Source of the DNA: Deltaproteobacteria bacterium
Lineage (GTDB): Bacteria > Desulfobacterota > Syntrophia > Syntrophales > JAFGHS01
Length of the DNA: 64,000 nucleotides
Assembly: GCA_016930075.1 (NCBI GenBank)
Contig: JAFGHS010000015.1
Span: 1-64,000 of the forward strand
Reading direction: 5' to 3'
In this document: piece by piece, positions 8,380 through 17,598 of the stretch
Position numbering within the stretch: the first letter of the stretch is position 1
Layout: each line of letters opens with the position of its first letter
Position numbers and translations under genes: made by a program
The notes under the pieces: generated by a model
Seen by the model: only the letters and a program-made list of their open reading frames with translations
The model's database searches: none
Told to the model about the DNA's origin: nothing

Positions 8380-9111
8380 TTGACGGATATTCGCAGGCCG
8401 ACAAGGCGCTTGCTACATACGTCCGATCTGCATCTGGAATCGCTGGAACACCACAGCTGTCGTTATTTTACGCAGTTGATCATTGCGGCACGATTGACAA
8501 AGGCCGATCTGGTCATCATTGCGGGCGATCTTTTCGACAGCCAGCGGGTCAAGGACGATCTGATAAATTATGTCGTCGAGGAATTGAGGAGCTTGCCGGC
8601 CCCGGTGGTTATCCTGCCGGGGAATCATGACTGCCTGACCCCGGCCTCGGCATACGGAAGGTCTCAAATCTGGGATCATTGCCCCAACATCAAAATCTTC
8701 AGATCGCCGGAGGGTGAAACGCTGAAGCTGACGGATATGGGATTCACGCTGTGGGGAAAGGCCTCGACATCCTATGAAAAAGAGATCGCGCCGCTTGCAG
8801 ACATCCCCCGCCCTGAGGATGACGGAAGCTGGAAAGTGGCCGTGGCCCACGGCTTATACATCGGCAACATTGAACCTTACGGCACGGGTTACCAGATCAG
8901 CCGCCGGGAAATTGTTGAATCCGGATGGGACTATGTCGCCCTGGGCCATGTGCCCGTTTTTGACGTCATCTGCAGCAAACCGGTGGTTGCCTGCTACAGC
9001 GGCTCGCCCGGTGCAAGCGGGGGATTTTTTTTAATCGTCGACTTCCGTGAAGAGACGGGCATCACGCTGAGCCGGTATGCTGCACAATACGGTACGTCGC
9101 GGATTTCTTGA
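8380..9111 (+). CDS. Calcineurin-like metallophosphoesterase (SbcD/YkuE-like)
   Basis: A 243-residue protein read from TTG at 8380, preceded by AAGGGAG at 9-10 bases; an ATG further upstream runs straight into a stop. All metallophosphoesterase motifs are present in order: SDLHLES, AGDLFDS, LPGNHDC, VAHG and LGHVP. These bind two metal ions and hydrolyse phosphodiesters or phosphomonoesters. The lead HTSDLHLE is close to SbcD-type nucleases, but there is no SbcC partner and the SbcD capping domain is missing, so a small-molecule or nucleotide substrate is equally possible. It is divergent from pstC. Confidence 0.85.
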   Translation: MTDIRRPTRRLLHTSDLHLESLEHHSCRYFTQLIIAARLTKADLVIIAGDLFDSQRVKDDLINYVVEELRSLPAPVVILPGNHDCLTPASAYGRSQIWDHCPNIKIFRSPEGETLKLTDMGFTLWGKASTSYEKEIAPLADIPRPEDDGSWKVAVAHGLYIGNIEPYGTGYQISRREIVESGWDYVALGHVPVFDVICSKPVVACYSGSPGASGGFFLIVDFREETGITLSRYAAQYGTSRIS

Positions 9112-9142
9112 TTCCTATCAATGAGGAGATGAAAACCGCCGG

Positions 9143-10546
9143 TTAACGCCTCCTTTTGATCTCGCCGTACCGGACCAGGGCGGACATGGTGAGGACGCAA
9201 TCCTCGATCACTTCATGGTTCGGTATCTTGACGATTTTCAGGATTTCGTCGATCCGCATCTGGGGCAGCCAGGACAGTGTAACTATCGGTTTGCCGTATT
9301 TATGGGGAATGCGGCCGAATTCATAGGCGGCGTCGAGAATCTCCCGGCTCTTTTCCTCCGGCGTTTTTTTGAAGCTCACTTCACGGGGCGTGCTGGTCAG
9401 GATGGCGTCGATATAATCAAAGGAGGCCAGCATATCGATCATGCGGATTTCTCCTGCCGTATCGAACACGCCGGTGGCAAAATCCACCGGATTTCCGGGA
9501 ATGGGCATATTGGACGGCAGGATGCTCTTCAAACGGCGCCGGTCCTCCGCCGTAAATTCAGGAACCTCCATCCCCAGTTTCATCAGGTTGTCCGATGAGA
9601 CTACGCCCTGCCCGCCGTTGCCGACGACGGCGATTCTCTTGCCCCTCGGAATAGGCTGGCTGAAGAGGGCTTCCGCCATGATAAAGAGGTGCTCCAGTTG
9701 TTCCACCCGAATGATTCCCGCCTGACGGCACACGCCGTCGAAAACGGCGTCGGACCCGGCAATGGAAGCCGTATGGGAGAGCGTCGCCCTGGCCCCTACG
9801 GATGAAGACCCGCTTTTCAGGACAAGAACGGGCTTCTCTCTAACAACCCTGCGGGCCGTTTCAATAAATCGCGGACCGTCTTTGAAGCCTTCCATATACA
9901 GGCAGATGACTTTCGTGTCGTCGTCCTGGCCGAGATACTCCAGATAATCCGTCGCCGTCAGATCGGCCTGATTGCCGATGCTGATGAACTTGCTGAACCC
10001 GAACCCCCGGGCCACGGCAATCCTGTTGGCCGTGCCCCCGAAGCTGCCGCTCTGACTGATAAAACCCACCGGCCCCGGCGTCCTCGGCTCCGTCGGTGAA
10101 ATATTCAGTCCCACGGCGGATGTCCACACGCCGTTGCCGTTCGGTCCGACAAAGCGCAAATGGCCTTCGCGGGCGATTCTCACCGTTTCTTCTTCAAGGG
10201 CCCTGCCCTGCTCGCCCGTTTCCGCAAAATCGGCGGAGATGACCACGCCGCCCCGGACGCCCTTTTCGACGCAGTTTTTCATCATCGCCGGCATCTGTGA
10301 AGACGGCACGGTAAAAACGGCCAGGTCCACGGGATCGGGAATGTCCCGGATATCTTTATAAGCCGGCAGGTTCATGATTTCTTTTTCCTTGGGATTGACA
10401 GGGTAGAGCCTTCCCTGGAATTTGGCGCGGATCGCCCGGTCCAGTATTTTGCCGCCCCACTTGTTGACGTCGTTGCTCGCGCCGATGACGGCCACGGATT
10501 TCGGCTTGAAGATATAATCCATCTGTTCAATCAAACTCTCCGCCAT
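9143..10546 (-). CDS. ADP-forming acyl-CoA synthetase, alpha (CoA-ligase) subunit
   Basis: A 467-residue protein with the alpha-chain layout of NDP-forming acetyl/acyl-CoA synthetases: an N-terminal CoA-binding Rossmann domain (KSVAVIGAS near 16-24, VGPNGNGVW near 133-141) and two succinyl-CoA-ligase-like flavodoxin domains. The phosphorylated histidine is H258 in LSHTASIAGSD. In known systems this subunit couples acyl-CoA breakdown to ATP synthesis together with an ATP-grasp beta subunit. No beta subunit is fused or encoded nearby. GGAG lies 6 bases before the ATG. The acyl substrate is not evident. Confidence 0.85.
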   Translation of the reverse strand: MAESLIEQMDYIFKPKSVAVIGASNDVNKWGGKILDRAIRAKFQGRLYPVNPKEKEIMNLPAYKDIRDIPDPVDLAVFTVPSSQMPAMMKNCVEKGVRGGVVISADFAETGEQGRALEEETVRIAREGHLRFVGPNGNGVWTSAVGLNISPTEPRTPGPVGFISQSGSFGGTANRIAVARGFGFSKFISIGNQADLTATDYLEYLGQDDDTKVICLYMEGFKDGPRFIETARRVVREKPVLVLKSGSSSVGARATLSHTASIAGSDAVFDGVCRQAGIIRVEQLEHLFIMAEALFSQPIPRGKRIAVVGNGGQGVVSSDNLMKLGMEVPEFTAEDRRRLKSILPSNMPIPGNPVDFATGVFDTAGEIRMIDMLASFDYIDAILTSTPREVSFKKTPEEKSREILDAAYEFGRIPHKYGKPIVTLSWLPQMRIDEILKIVKIPNHEVIEDCVLTMSALVRYGEIKRRR

Positions 10547-10885
10547 GCCACACTCCTCATTCTCTTTGTTTCCCGTATTCGGGAATTTTTATTTATGACA
10601 ATTCGCCGTATTTGGCAACGAAATATGCGGCGCCGTGACGCCGGTTTTCAGAACAACCTGTCATGCCGTCGGGTAAAAAACACGGGAACGCCATGAAAGG
10701 TGACAAAAACAGGCAAAGGCCTGATTTCGGGATTATTTTCACCAGAAACCTCTTGACACGCAGATACCTTATTCATATGTTTACCTATGCCGACGGATGA
10801 AGAAGCATGGACAACCGTATAGATTCGGCAATAAGACGGCGCAGCGAAGGCTGCAAAACATCTAAACGGGATAAAGGCAAGCCGG
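10547..10885. other. Intergenic region between divergent genes
   Basis: 339 bp separating the acyl-CoA synthetase and the large helicase. It contains the helicase promoter at 10753-10781 and the ribosome binding site of the synthetase. No further ORF, hairpin terminator or repeat is visible. Confidence 0.6.
10753..10781 (+). promoter_or_regulatory. Sigma-70-type promoter for the fusion helicase
   Basis: TTGACA, a 17-base spacer and TATGTT, about 105 bp before the helicase start. The -35 is perfect and the -10 matches 4 of 6. Confidence 0.55.
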
Positions 10886-13800
10886 ATGCAACACATCGCC
10901 TTTTTTGATACGGAAGTGGAGCCGACAAGCGGGAGAATTCTTGACATCGGCTGCATCAAAGACGACGGCAGCAAGTTTCACTCCGCTTCAATCACCGACT
11001 TCATCGCTTTTATCCGCGGCACGCCCTTCATTTGCGGTCATAATATTTTCAATCACGACCTGCTTTACATCCGTGAAGCCGTCAATGAGGCAGGCGTTTC
11101 AGCGTCCGGCATGATTGATACGCTCTACCTTTCTCCTCTGCTGTTCCCTGCCCGGCCCTATCACGCCTTATTAAAGGACGATAAACTCCAGAGCGGGGAT
11201 CCCAACAATCCGTTAAACGATTCCATAAAGGCCCGGGACCTTTTTTTTGATGAATGCGGCGTCTTTCAAAAAACGGATGAAACGCTGAAACGGATTTATT
11301 ACACACTGCTGCATGACAAAAAGGAGTTTCTGCCTTTCTTTCGCTTTGTCGGTTATGAAATTCACAACGCAGACACGGAAAAACTCGTACGCCGTATGTT
11401 TTCCGGCCGGATTTGCGGGCACGCAAACCTGCCGAAATACATCTCGGAACATCCCGTTGAAATAGCCTATTGTCTGGCCCTCATCCACTGCGGCAACCGC
11501 TATTCCATCACACCCCGCTGGGTCTTGAAAAACTATCCCGCCGTGGAACGCCTCATGGTTGTCCTGCGCAACAAACCCTGCTTGACCGGTTGCCCTTACT
11601 GCAATGAGGCATTGGATATTCATAAAGGATTAACGCGGTTTTTCGGTTTCAATTCTTTCCGGACTTACGCAGGCGAGCCGTTGCAGGAAAGGGCCGTTCA
11701 GGCCGCCGTCGATAATAAATCGCTGCTTGCCGTATTCCCGACCGGCGGCGGCAAGTCTCTCACCTTTCAGCTTCCGGCCCTCATGAGCGCCCAAAGCACG
11801 AAAGGGCTTACGGTTGTCATCTCCCCTCTTCAATCATTGATGAAAGATCAGGTCGATAACCTGGAAAAAGCCGGGATCTCGGATGCCGTTACGATTAACG
11901 GCATGCTCGACCCCATTGAAAGGGCAAAATCCATCGAACGGATTGAAGACGGGTCCGCGTCCATCCTTTATATTTCTCCCGAGTCGCTTAGGTCCATAAC
12001 CATTGAGCGGCTGCTTTTGGGAAGAAAGATTGCCCGGTTTGTCATCGACGAGGCCCATTGCTTTTCCGCGTGGGGGCAGGACTTCAGAGTGGATTATCTT
12101 TACATCGGCGATTTCATTCAATCCATTCAGAAAAAGAAAAACCTTGAAGACGGGATTCCCGTTTCGTGCTTCACGGCCACAGCCAAACAAAAAGTCGTAG
12201 AAGATATTGTCGCTTATTTTCAGGAGAAGCTATCGCTCAGGCTCGACGTACTGAGATCCAAGGCGTCGCGAACCAATCTTCATTACAAGGTATTTGAAAA
12301 AGAGGGCGATGAAGAAAAATACAATACGCTTAGATCACTCATAGAAGAAAAGAAATGTCCCACCATCGTTTATGTGTCGAGAACGCGAAGAGCCTATCGT
12401 CTGGCCGAAAGATTAACCCAGGACGGCCTGCCGGCCAAGCCTTATCACGGCAAAATGAACGTCCAGGAAAAGGCCCTGAATCAGGATGCGTTCATTGCAG
12501 GTGATGTCGATATTATGGTGGCTACTTCGGCGTTTGGGATGGGCGTGGATAAAAAAGATGTGGGCAGGATTATTCACTACGACATATCCGATTCCCTGGA
12601 AAACTATATTCAGGAAGCGGGGCGGGCAGGACGCGACGACAACGTCTCGGCGGAATGCCTGGTGCTGTTTAACGATGAAGACCTGAGCAAGCACTTCATT
12701 TTGCTCAACCAGACCAAACTGAGCATCAGGGAAATCCAGCAGGTCTGGAAGGCGATCAAAAGCATAACCCAGCTCCGCTCCTCTGTTTCTCATTCGGCAT
12801 TGGAAATCGCGCGCAAAGCAGGTTGGGACGACGACGTGGCGGAAATAGAAACCCGTGTGAAAACAGCCGTCGCCGCCCTGGAAGAGTCGGGCTATCTGAA
12901 GCGGGGGCAAAACATGACGCGCATTTTCGCCAACAGCATTCTGGCGAAAACCGCCCAGGAAGCCATCGATAAAATTAACGCGTCAGACGGGCTCGGCGAA
13001 AATCAAAAAATAAAAGCGGTCCGCATTATCAAGAAACTGTTTTCCAGTAAAAGCCGGAGGTACTCCAATGACGAGGTTGCCGAATCGCGCATCGATTACA
13101 TTTCCGATCATTTGGGCATCGTCAAAGAAGAAGTCATCGGCATTGTAAACGTCCTTCGCGAATTAAAGATCCTGGCGGACGCCAAAGACCTGACCGCTTT
13201 CATCCGAAAAGGAGAACACAAAAATCATTCCCTCGATATTGTGGAAACCTACGGCAAAATCGAACACTTTCTTTTGCCTTTTCTTGAAGAAGGAGAAAAA
13301 ACGTACCACCTCAAGGAACTCAACGAAGCAGCCCAGGAACATGGCTGCGACGCCGTAACGCCCCATAAGATAAAAACCATTTTCAATTTCTGGACCATCA
13401 AGAATTGGATTAAACGCCATATCCCGGAATATTCCAGAAATCACATCGCCATCCAATTTATTCAACCAAAAACCGACCTGAAAGATAAAATGGAAAAGCG
13501 GTATGATCTTGCGCGCTTCATCGTAGATTATCTGTTTGAACAAAGCAAACTTGAACCGGATAGCAAGACCGTTGAAAAAGAAGCCGTATTGATCGAATTT
13601 TCCGTCCATGAATTGAAAGATGCCTACGAAAAAAGGCCGGCGCTATTTAAGTTCAAGGTTTCCATAGAAGATATTGAAGATGCGCTTTTTTATCTGTCGA
13701 GAATCGAAGCGGTAAAACTTGAAGGCGGATTTCTGGTTGTTTACAACCGGCTGACGATCAACCGGCTGGAACAGGACAACAAGAGAAGATACCGGGTTGA

Positions 13801-15721
13801 GGATTACAAAAAACTTGATCAGTTTTACGAAAACAAGGTTCAGCAAATTCATATCGTCGGCGAATATGCGCGAAAAATGCTTGAGGATTACAAAAACGCT
13901 TTGCAGTTTGTGGAAGATTACTTCCAGTTGAACTACCCTTCATTTCTGAACAAGTACTTCAAGGGAAGCCGTCTGAATGAGATCAAACGCAACATCACGC
14001 CCGCCAAATTCAGACAACTGTTCGGCGAACTGACTCCGACGCAACTGAACATCATCAAGGACAATGAAGCAAAATTCATCGCCGTTGCCGCCGGTCCGGG
14101 AAGCGGAAAAACCAAGGTGCTGGTTCACAAACTGGCTTCCCTGCTGTTGATGGAAGATGTCAAGCATGAGCAACTGCTGATGCTGACTTTTTCAAGAGCA
14201 GCCGCCACGGAATTTAAAAAGAGACTTCTGGCCCTCATCGGTAACGCCGCTCTCTACGTTGAAATAAAAACCTTTCACTCCTACTGCTTCGATTTGTTGG
14301 GCAAGGTCGGCAGCCTGGAAAAGTCCGACGCCATTCTCAAAAAAACCGTTGAGAAAATAAAAAACGGTGAGGTCGAAGCCGGCAGGATTACCAAAACCGT
14401 CCTTGTTATTGATGAAGCGCAGGACATGGATGCAGACGAGTTTGCCTTGATAAACGTCTTGATGGAACAAAACGAAGACATGAGAGTCATTGCCGTCGGC
14501 GACGACGACCAGAACATCTTTGAATTCCGGGGCGCCAGCGCCAAATACTTGGCTCAGTTTATTCAGGAAAAGCGGGCCGTCAAGTACGAGCTGATAGAAA
14601 ATTTCCGGAGCAAAAACAATCTGGTGGAGTTTACCAATGCCTTTGCAAAAACCATTCGACATCGCTTAAAAACAAGCCCCGCCGTTGCCAGACAACAAGA
14701 CAACGGGTTGATAAAACTGGCAAAAGGTCAGGATGATCAACTGACAATGCCACTGGTGGAAGATCTTCTTGCAACGGATCTTTCCGGCACGACCTGCATC
14801 ATGACCAGAACCAATGAGGAAGCCCTGCAGATTGCCGGGTGTCTGAATCATCAAGGCATGCCGGCAAAACTGGTTCAAACCAACGACGGTTTCAGCCTGT
14901 TCAATCTCCGGGAAGTGCGCTTCTTCTTAAACCGGCTGCGTCTTACCGATGATGTATTCATCATCGGCGATGGGGCATGGGAGAATGCTAAAAGAGATTT
15001 AAACAATGCCTTCGGCAAAAGTTCAAAGCTTGATATATGCATTAATCTCATAAAAGATTTTGAAGCGACCAATCCCAAGCAGAAGTATAAATCGGATTTG
15101 GATGTCTTCATCAAAGAATCAAAACTTGAAGATTTTATCCATGAAAGCGGGCGCACTATCCTTGTTTCCACCATGCATAAAGCCAAGGGAAAAGAATTTG
15201 ACAATGTTTTCATCATGCTGACAAACCACAATGCCTCATCGGATGAAGACAAGCGGCTGCTGTATGTGGCCATGACGAGGGCGAAGCAGCGCTTGAATAT
15301 CTATTTCAACGGCGATCATTTTAAAGGCATTGCCGCAGAAGGACTGGAACGGCAAATAATTCGGAGTGGATATTTGCCGCTGTCGGAAATGGTCATGCAC
15401 CTGAACCATGAGGACGTTCATCTCGGCTATTTTAAATACAGCCAAAAGCGCATGGAAAACCTGATGTGCGGCGACAGCCTTGTTAAAACCGGAGATGGCT
15501 GGGCCAATCCGGACGGACAACCGGTTTTGAAGTTTTCAAGGCGATTCAATGAAAAATTGTCTGCCATTGAAAACAGCGGATTTTCCCTTCAGGAACTCAG
15601 GATCGGCTTCATTCTTTACTGGAAAGGAGAGGATGCAAAAGAAGAGGTAAAAATCATCCTTCCGGAACTGTATTTCAGCAAACAGCCCGACAAATTAATC
15701 GGAGCCCATATCACACCATAA
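10886..15721 (+). CDS. Giant fusion helicase: DEDD exonuclease - RecQ - UvrD
   Basis: A 1611-residue protein with three enzyme modules. (1) Residues 1-125 look like an RNase-H-fold 3'-5' exonuclease: FFDTEVEP (D8, E10), GHNIFNHD (51-58), and a closing D in NDSIKARDLF. (2) A CxxxCxxC cluster (C232, C236, C239) precedes a RecQ helicase at about 255-610: PTGGGKS (285-291), DEAHC (388-392), FTATAK and QEAGRAGRDD (576-585). (3) After about 430 residues of helical linker comes a UvrD/Rep superfamily-1 helicase at about 1048-1475: AAGPGSGKT (1068-1076), DEAQD (1176-1180), GDDDQNIFEFRG, STMHKAKGKEFD and YVAMTRAKQRL. All ATPase motifs look intact. RecQ and UvrD helicases both unwind 3'-5' in DNA repair and recombination; a single chain with both plus a nuclease suggests a self-contained resection or fork-processing machine. 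It is a single gene with its own promoter, and its physiological role is not known to me. Confidence 0.88.
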   Translation: MQHIAFFDTEVEPTSGRILDIGCIKDDGSKFHSASITDFIAFIRGTPFICGHNIFNHDLLYIREAVNEAGVSASGMIDTLYLSPLLFPARPYHALLKDDKLQSGDPNNPLNDSIKARDLFFDECGVFQKTDETLKRIYYTLLHDKKEFLPFFRFVGYEIHNADTEKLVRRMFSGRICGHANLPKYISEHPVEIAYCLALIHCGNRYSITPRWVLKNYPAVERLMVVLRNKPCLTGCPYCNEALDIHKGLTRFFGFNSFRTYAGEPLQERAVQAAVDNKSLLAVFPTGGGKSLTFQLPALMSAQSTKGLTVVISPLQSLMKDQVDNLEKAGISDAVTINGMLDPIERAKSIERIEDGSASILYISPESLRSITIERLLLGRKIARFVIDEAHCFSAWGQDFRVDYLYIGDFIQSIQKKKNLEDGIPVSCFTATAKQKVVEDIVAYFQEKLSLRLDVLRSKASRTNLHYKVFEKEGDEEKYNTLRSLIEEKKCPTIVYVSRTRRAYRLAERLTQDGLPAKPYHGKMNVQEKALNQDAFIAGDVDIMVATSAFGMGVDKKDVGRIIHYDISDSLENYIQEAGRAGRDDNVSAECLVLFNDEDLSKHFILLNQTKLSIREIQQVWKAIKSITQLRSSVSHSALEIARKAGWDDDVAEIETRVKTAVAALEESGYLKRGQNMTRIFANSILAKTAQEAIDKINASDGLGENQKIKAVRIIKKLFSSKSRRYSNDEVAESRIDYISDHLGIVKEEVIGIVNVLRELKILADAKDLTAFIRKGEHKNHSLDIVETYGKIEHFLLPFLEEGEKTYHLKELNEAAQEHGCDAVTPHKIKTIFNFWTIKNWIKRHIPEYSRNHIAIQFIQPKTDLKDKMEKRYDLARFIVDYLFEQSKLEPDSKTVEKEAVLIEFSVHELKDAYEKRPALFKFKVSIEDIEDALFYLSRIEAVKLEGGFLVVYNRLTINRLEQDNKRRYRVEDYKKLDQFYENKVQQIHIVGEYARKMLEDYKNALQFVEDYFQLNYPSFLNKYFKGSRLNEIKRNITPAKFRQLFGELTPTQLNIIKDNEAKFIAVAAGPGSGKTKVLVHKLASLLLMEDVKHEQLLMLTFSRAAATEFKKRLLALIGNAALYVEIKTFHSYCFDLLGKVGSLEKSDAILKKTVEKIKNGEVEAGRITKTVLVIDEAQDMDADEFALINVLMEQNEDMRVIAVGDDDQNIFEFRGASAKYLAQFIQEKRAVKYELIENFRSKNNLVEFTNAFAKTIRHRLKTSPAVARQQDNGLIKLAKGQDDQLTMPLVEDLLATDLSGTTCIMTRTNEEALQIAGCLNHQGMPAKLVQTNDGFSLFNLREVRFFLNRLRLTDDVFIIGDGAWENAKRDLNNAFGKSSKLDICINLIKDFEATNPKQKYKSDLDVFIKESKLEDFIHESGRTILVSTMHKAKGKEFDNVFIMLTNHNASSDEDKRLLYVAMTRAKQRLNIYFNGDHFKGIAAEGLERQIIRSGYLPLSEMVMHLNHEDVHLGYFKYSQKRMENLMCGDSLVKTGDGWANPDGQPVLKFSRRFNEKLSAIENSGFSLQELRIGFILYWKGEDAKEEVKIILPELYFSKQPDKLIGAHITP

Positions 15722-16011
15722 GCCCTGATAAAGAATCGGATAATAAATGCCTCATCGCCTTCCGACCATAGACATCCATGCTTTCTTCTGAAAATCCTCC
15801 TGCATCGTCTTGACACGTATATTCCTTTCAACGGCAGACCGTCTTGCCTTATTCTGAAAGAGGGTATGGACATCTCCGCAAGATTGGTGTACATTTTTTT
15901 AAAATCATGGAAGCAGGCCCGCGGAATTGATCAATGTGCATTTCCTGCACGGACCTGAGGTAATTTTCCTTTTGTTTTCCTTGTCTACGAAACATCAAGA
16001 GGTGACAAACG

Positions 16012-16515
16012 ATGAAACCGATGAAAAAAATGACAACGGCCTTTTTGATCATGGCCGCTGCGGCTGTCAGCTTCGCGACCGGCGCATGGGCCAAGGAAAT
16101 GACCGTTCAGGTCAACATGACCCAGTTGCGCGCAACGCCGGCCTATTACGGCGCCGTTGTTGCGACCGTGGACTACGCCGCCCGTTTGCAAATCCTGGAA
16201 ACGAAAGGCTCCTGGGCAAAAGCGACAGACCCGAAAAATAACAAGACGGGCTGGCTCCATCTTTCCGCCCTCACCAGTAAACGGCTGACGCCGAAGGCCG
16301 GCGCAAAAAGCGCACCGACATCCGTATCGACGGGTGAATTGAGTGCAGCGGAAAAGGGATTTACGGAACAGATCGAGAAGGATTACCGGCAAAAGAACCG
16401 GACCATTGACTTTACCTGGGTGGACCGGATGGAACAGATCAACATCAACCCGCAGAAGAGCGTGGCCTTCCTCAAGGACGGCCAGCTCATCGCCACGGAA
16501 GGAGGCCGCCCATGA
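16012..16515 (+). CDS. Secreted SH3-domain protein
   Basis: A 167-residue exported protein. The signal peptide is about 27 residues, ending GAWA-KEM. A bacterial SH3-type domain follows (about 30-90: VNMTQLRATPAYYGAVVATV and GWLHLSAL), a fold that usually binds cell-wall peptides. The C-terminal 70 residues are not recognised. The stop overlaps the start of the M48 lipoprotein protease by ATGA, so the two are co-translated and probably work together in the envelope. Confidence 0.75.
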   Translation: MKPMKKMTTAFLIMAAAAVSFATGAWAKEMTVQVNMTQLRATPAYYGAVVATVDYAARLQILETKGSWAKATDPKNNKTGWLHLSALTSKRLTPKAGAKSAPTSVSTGELSAAEKGFTEQIEKDYRQKNRTIDFTWVDRMEQININPQKSVAFLKDGQLIATEGGRP

Positions 16516-17432
16516 GACAGCTTCTTGCCGCCTTTGTGATGGTTGTGACAATACTGTTCCTCCTTGCCGTGCAGGGATGTCAAACGGTGGGCACCGTTGC
16601 CGGTTTGGGCGCCGATATTGCGGCGGCCACGGGCAAAATATCGGCCAAGGAAGCCGAGTCCATCAAACGTGGCGCCCAGGCCGCTGGTCAGGCCTTTGAG
16701 GAATTCACGCCGGAAAACGAGTATTATATCGGCCGGACCATCGCCGCCAACATTTTAAGCCGTTACAAGGCCTATGAGAACAACAGGGCCAACTACTATG
16801 TAAACCTCGTCGGCCAGACCCTCGCTATGGCATCGGACAAACCGGAAACGTTTAGCGGTTATCATTTTCTGATCCTCGATTCGGATGAGATTAACGCCTT
16901 TGCCGCGCCGGGAGGGCTGATTCTCGTCACGCGCGGATTGATCCGGTGCTGCCGCGACGAAGACGCCCTGGCCGCCGTTTTAGCCCATGAGATCGGCCAT
17001 GTCCAGCTCGGCCACGGCATGGGCGCTATCCGGGGGGCTCGATACACGTCCCTGGGAAAGGTTGTCGGCGTCGAACTGGCGAAGAATTTAGGCGGCGGTC
17101 AGCTTGCGCAGGTTGCGGAAATTTTTGACGGGACCGTGGGGGACATTATGAAGCAACTCGTCGATACGGGCTATCAGAGCAGTCAGGAATATGCCGCCGA
17201 TCAGGCCGCCGTCGTCATCATGAAGCGCGTCGGATACAATCCGTCGGCCCTCAAAGACATGCTTGAGGAAATGGGCAAACGGCTGGGGCCAAAATCCGGC
17301 GGCTTCGGGAAGACCCATCCTTCGCCTGCAAACCGGCTGCAAAAAGTAGGATCTTCCCTGGCAGGTTCCGGCCCCACGGTTGCCGCCGGCATCCGGAAGG
17401 CGCGGTTTGAACAGGCGATGACCGGCATATAA
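16512..17432 (+). CDS. M48-family zinc metalloprotease lipoprotein
   Basis: A 306-residue protein. The N-terminus is a lipoprotein signal with lipobox AVQGC (Cys23). The protease domain has HEIGH at 159-163 (in LAHEIGHVQLGH) and a later glutamate in SQEYAADQAA as the third zinc ligand. Periplasmic M48 lipoproteins of this kind (LoiP/BepA-like) are envelope quality-control proteases. It lacks the TPR domain of BepA and is closer in size to LoiP. It overlaps the SH3-protein stop by four bases. Confidence 0.88.
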   Translation: MRQLLAAFVMVVTILFLLAVQGCQTVGTVAGLGADIAAATGKISAKEAESIKRGAQAAGQAFEEFTPENEYYIGRTIAANILSRYKAYENNRANYYVNLVGQTLAMASDKPETFSGYHFLILDSDEINAFAAPGGLILVTRGLIRCCRDEDALAAVLAHEIGHVQLGHGMGAIRGARYTSLGKVVGVELAKNLGGGQLAQVAEIFDGTVGDIMKQLVDTGYQSSQEYAADQAAVVIMKRVGYNPSALKDMLEEMGKRLGPKSGGFGKTHPSPANRLQKVGSSLAGSGPTVAAGIRKARFEQAMTGI

Positions 17433-17447
17433 CCCCGTGAAAGACGC

Positions 17448-17576
17448 GAGACCTTTGACTTTGTCATTTCGGGGAGCGTGAACAACAAGAAATCTTAACC
17501 AATTAAGACCAATAAGATTTCTCCCCGCAAAATGCGGGGTCGAAATGACGGAAAATCGGTATTATTCAAAGATTTC
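17448..17576 (+). repeat. Palindromic intergenic repeat, family member R1
   Basis: A 129-bp element with nested inverted repeats: GTCATTTCG / CGAAATGAC outside and AGAAATCTT / AAGATTTCT inside. Its ends GAGACCTTTGA and TCAAAGATTTC are imperfect inverted repeats (9 of 11). The same end and layout recur at 19826 and 54707. Confidence 0.85.
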
Positions 17577-17598
17577 GACGCCCTAAAGGACAAAAACC

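Noticed and set aside
10886-15721. Assembly fusion of separate recQ and uvrD genes
   Set aside because: One uninterrupted 1611-codon frame with a long conserved-looking linker and no internal ribosome binding site or start at the junction was seen.
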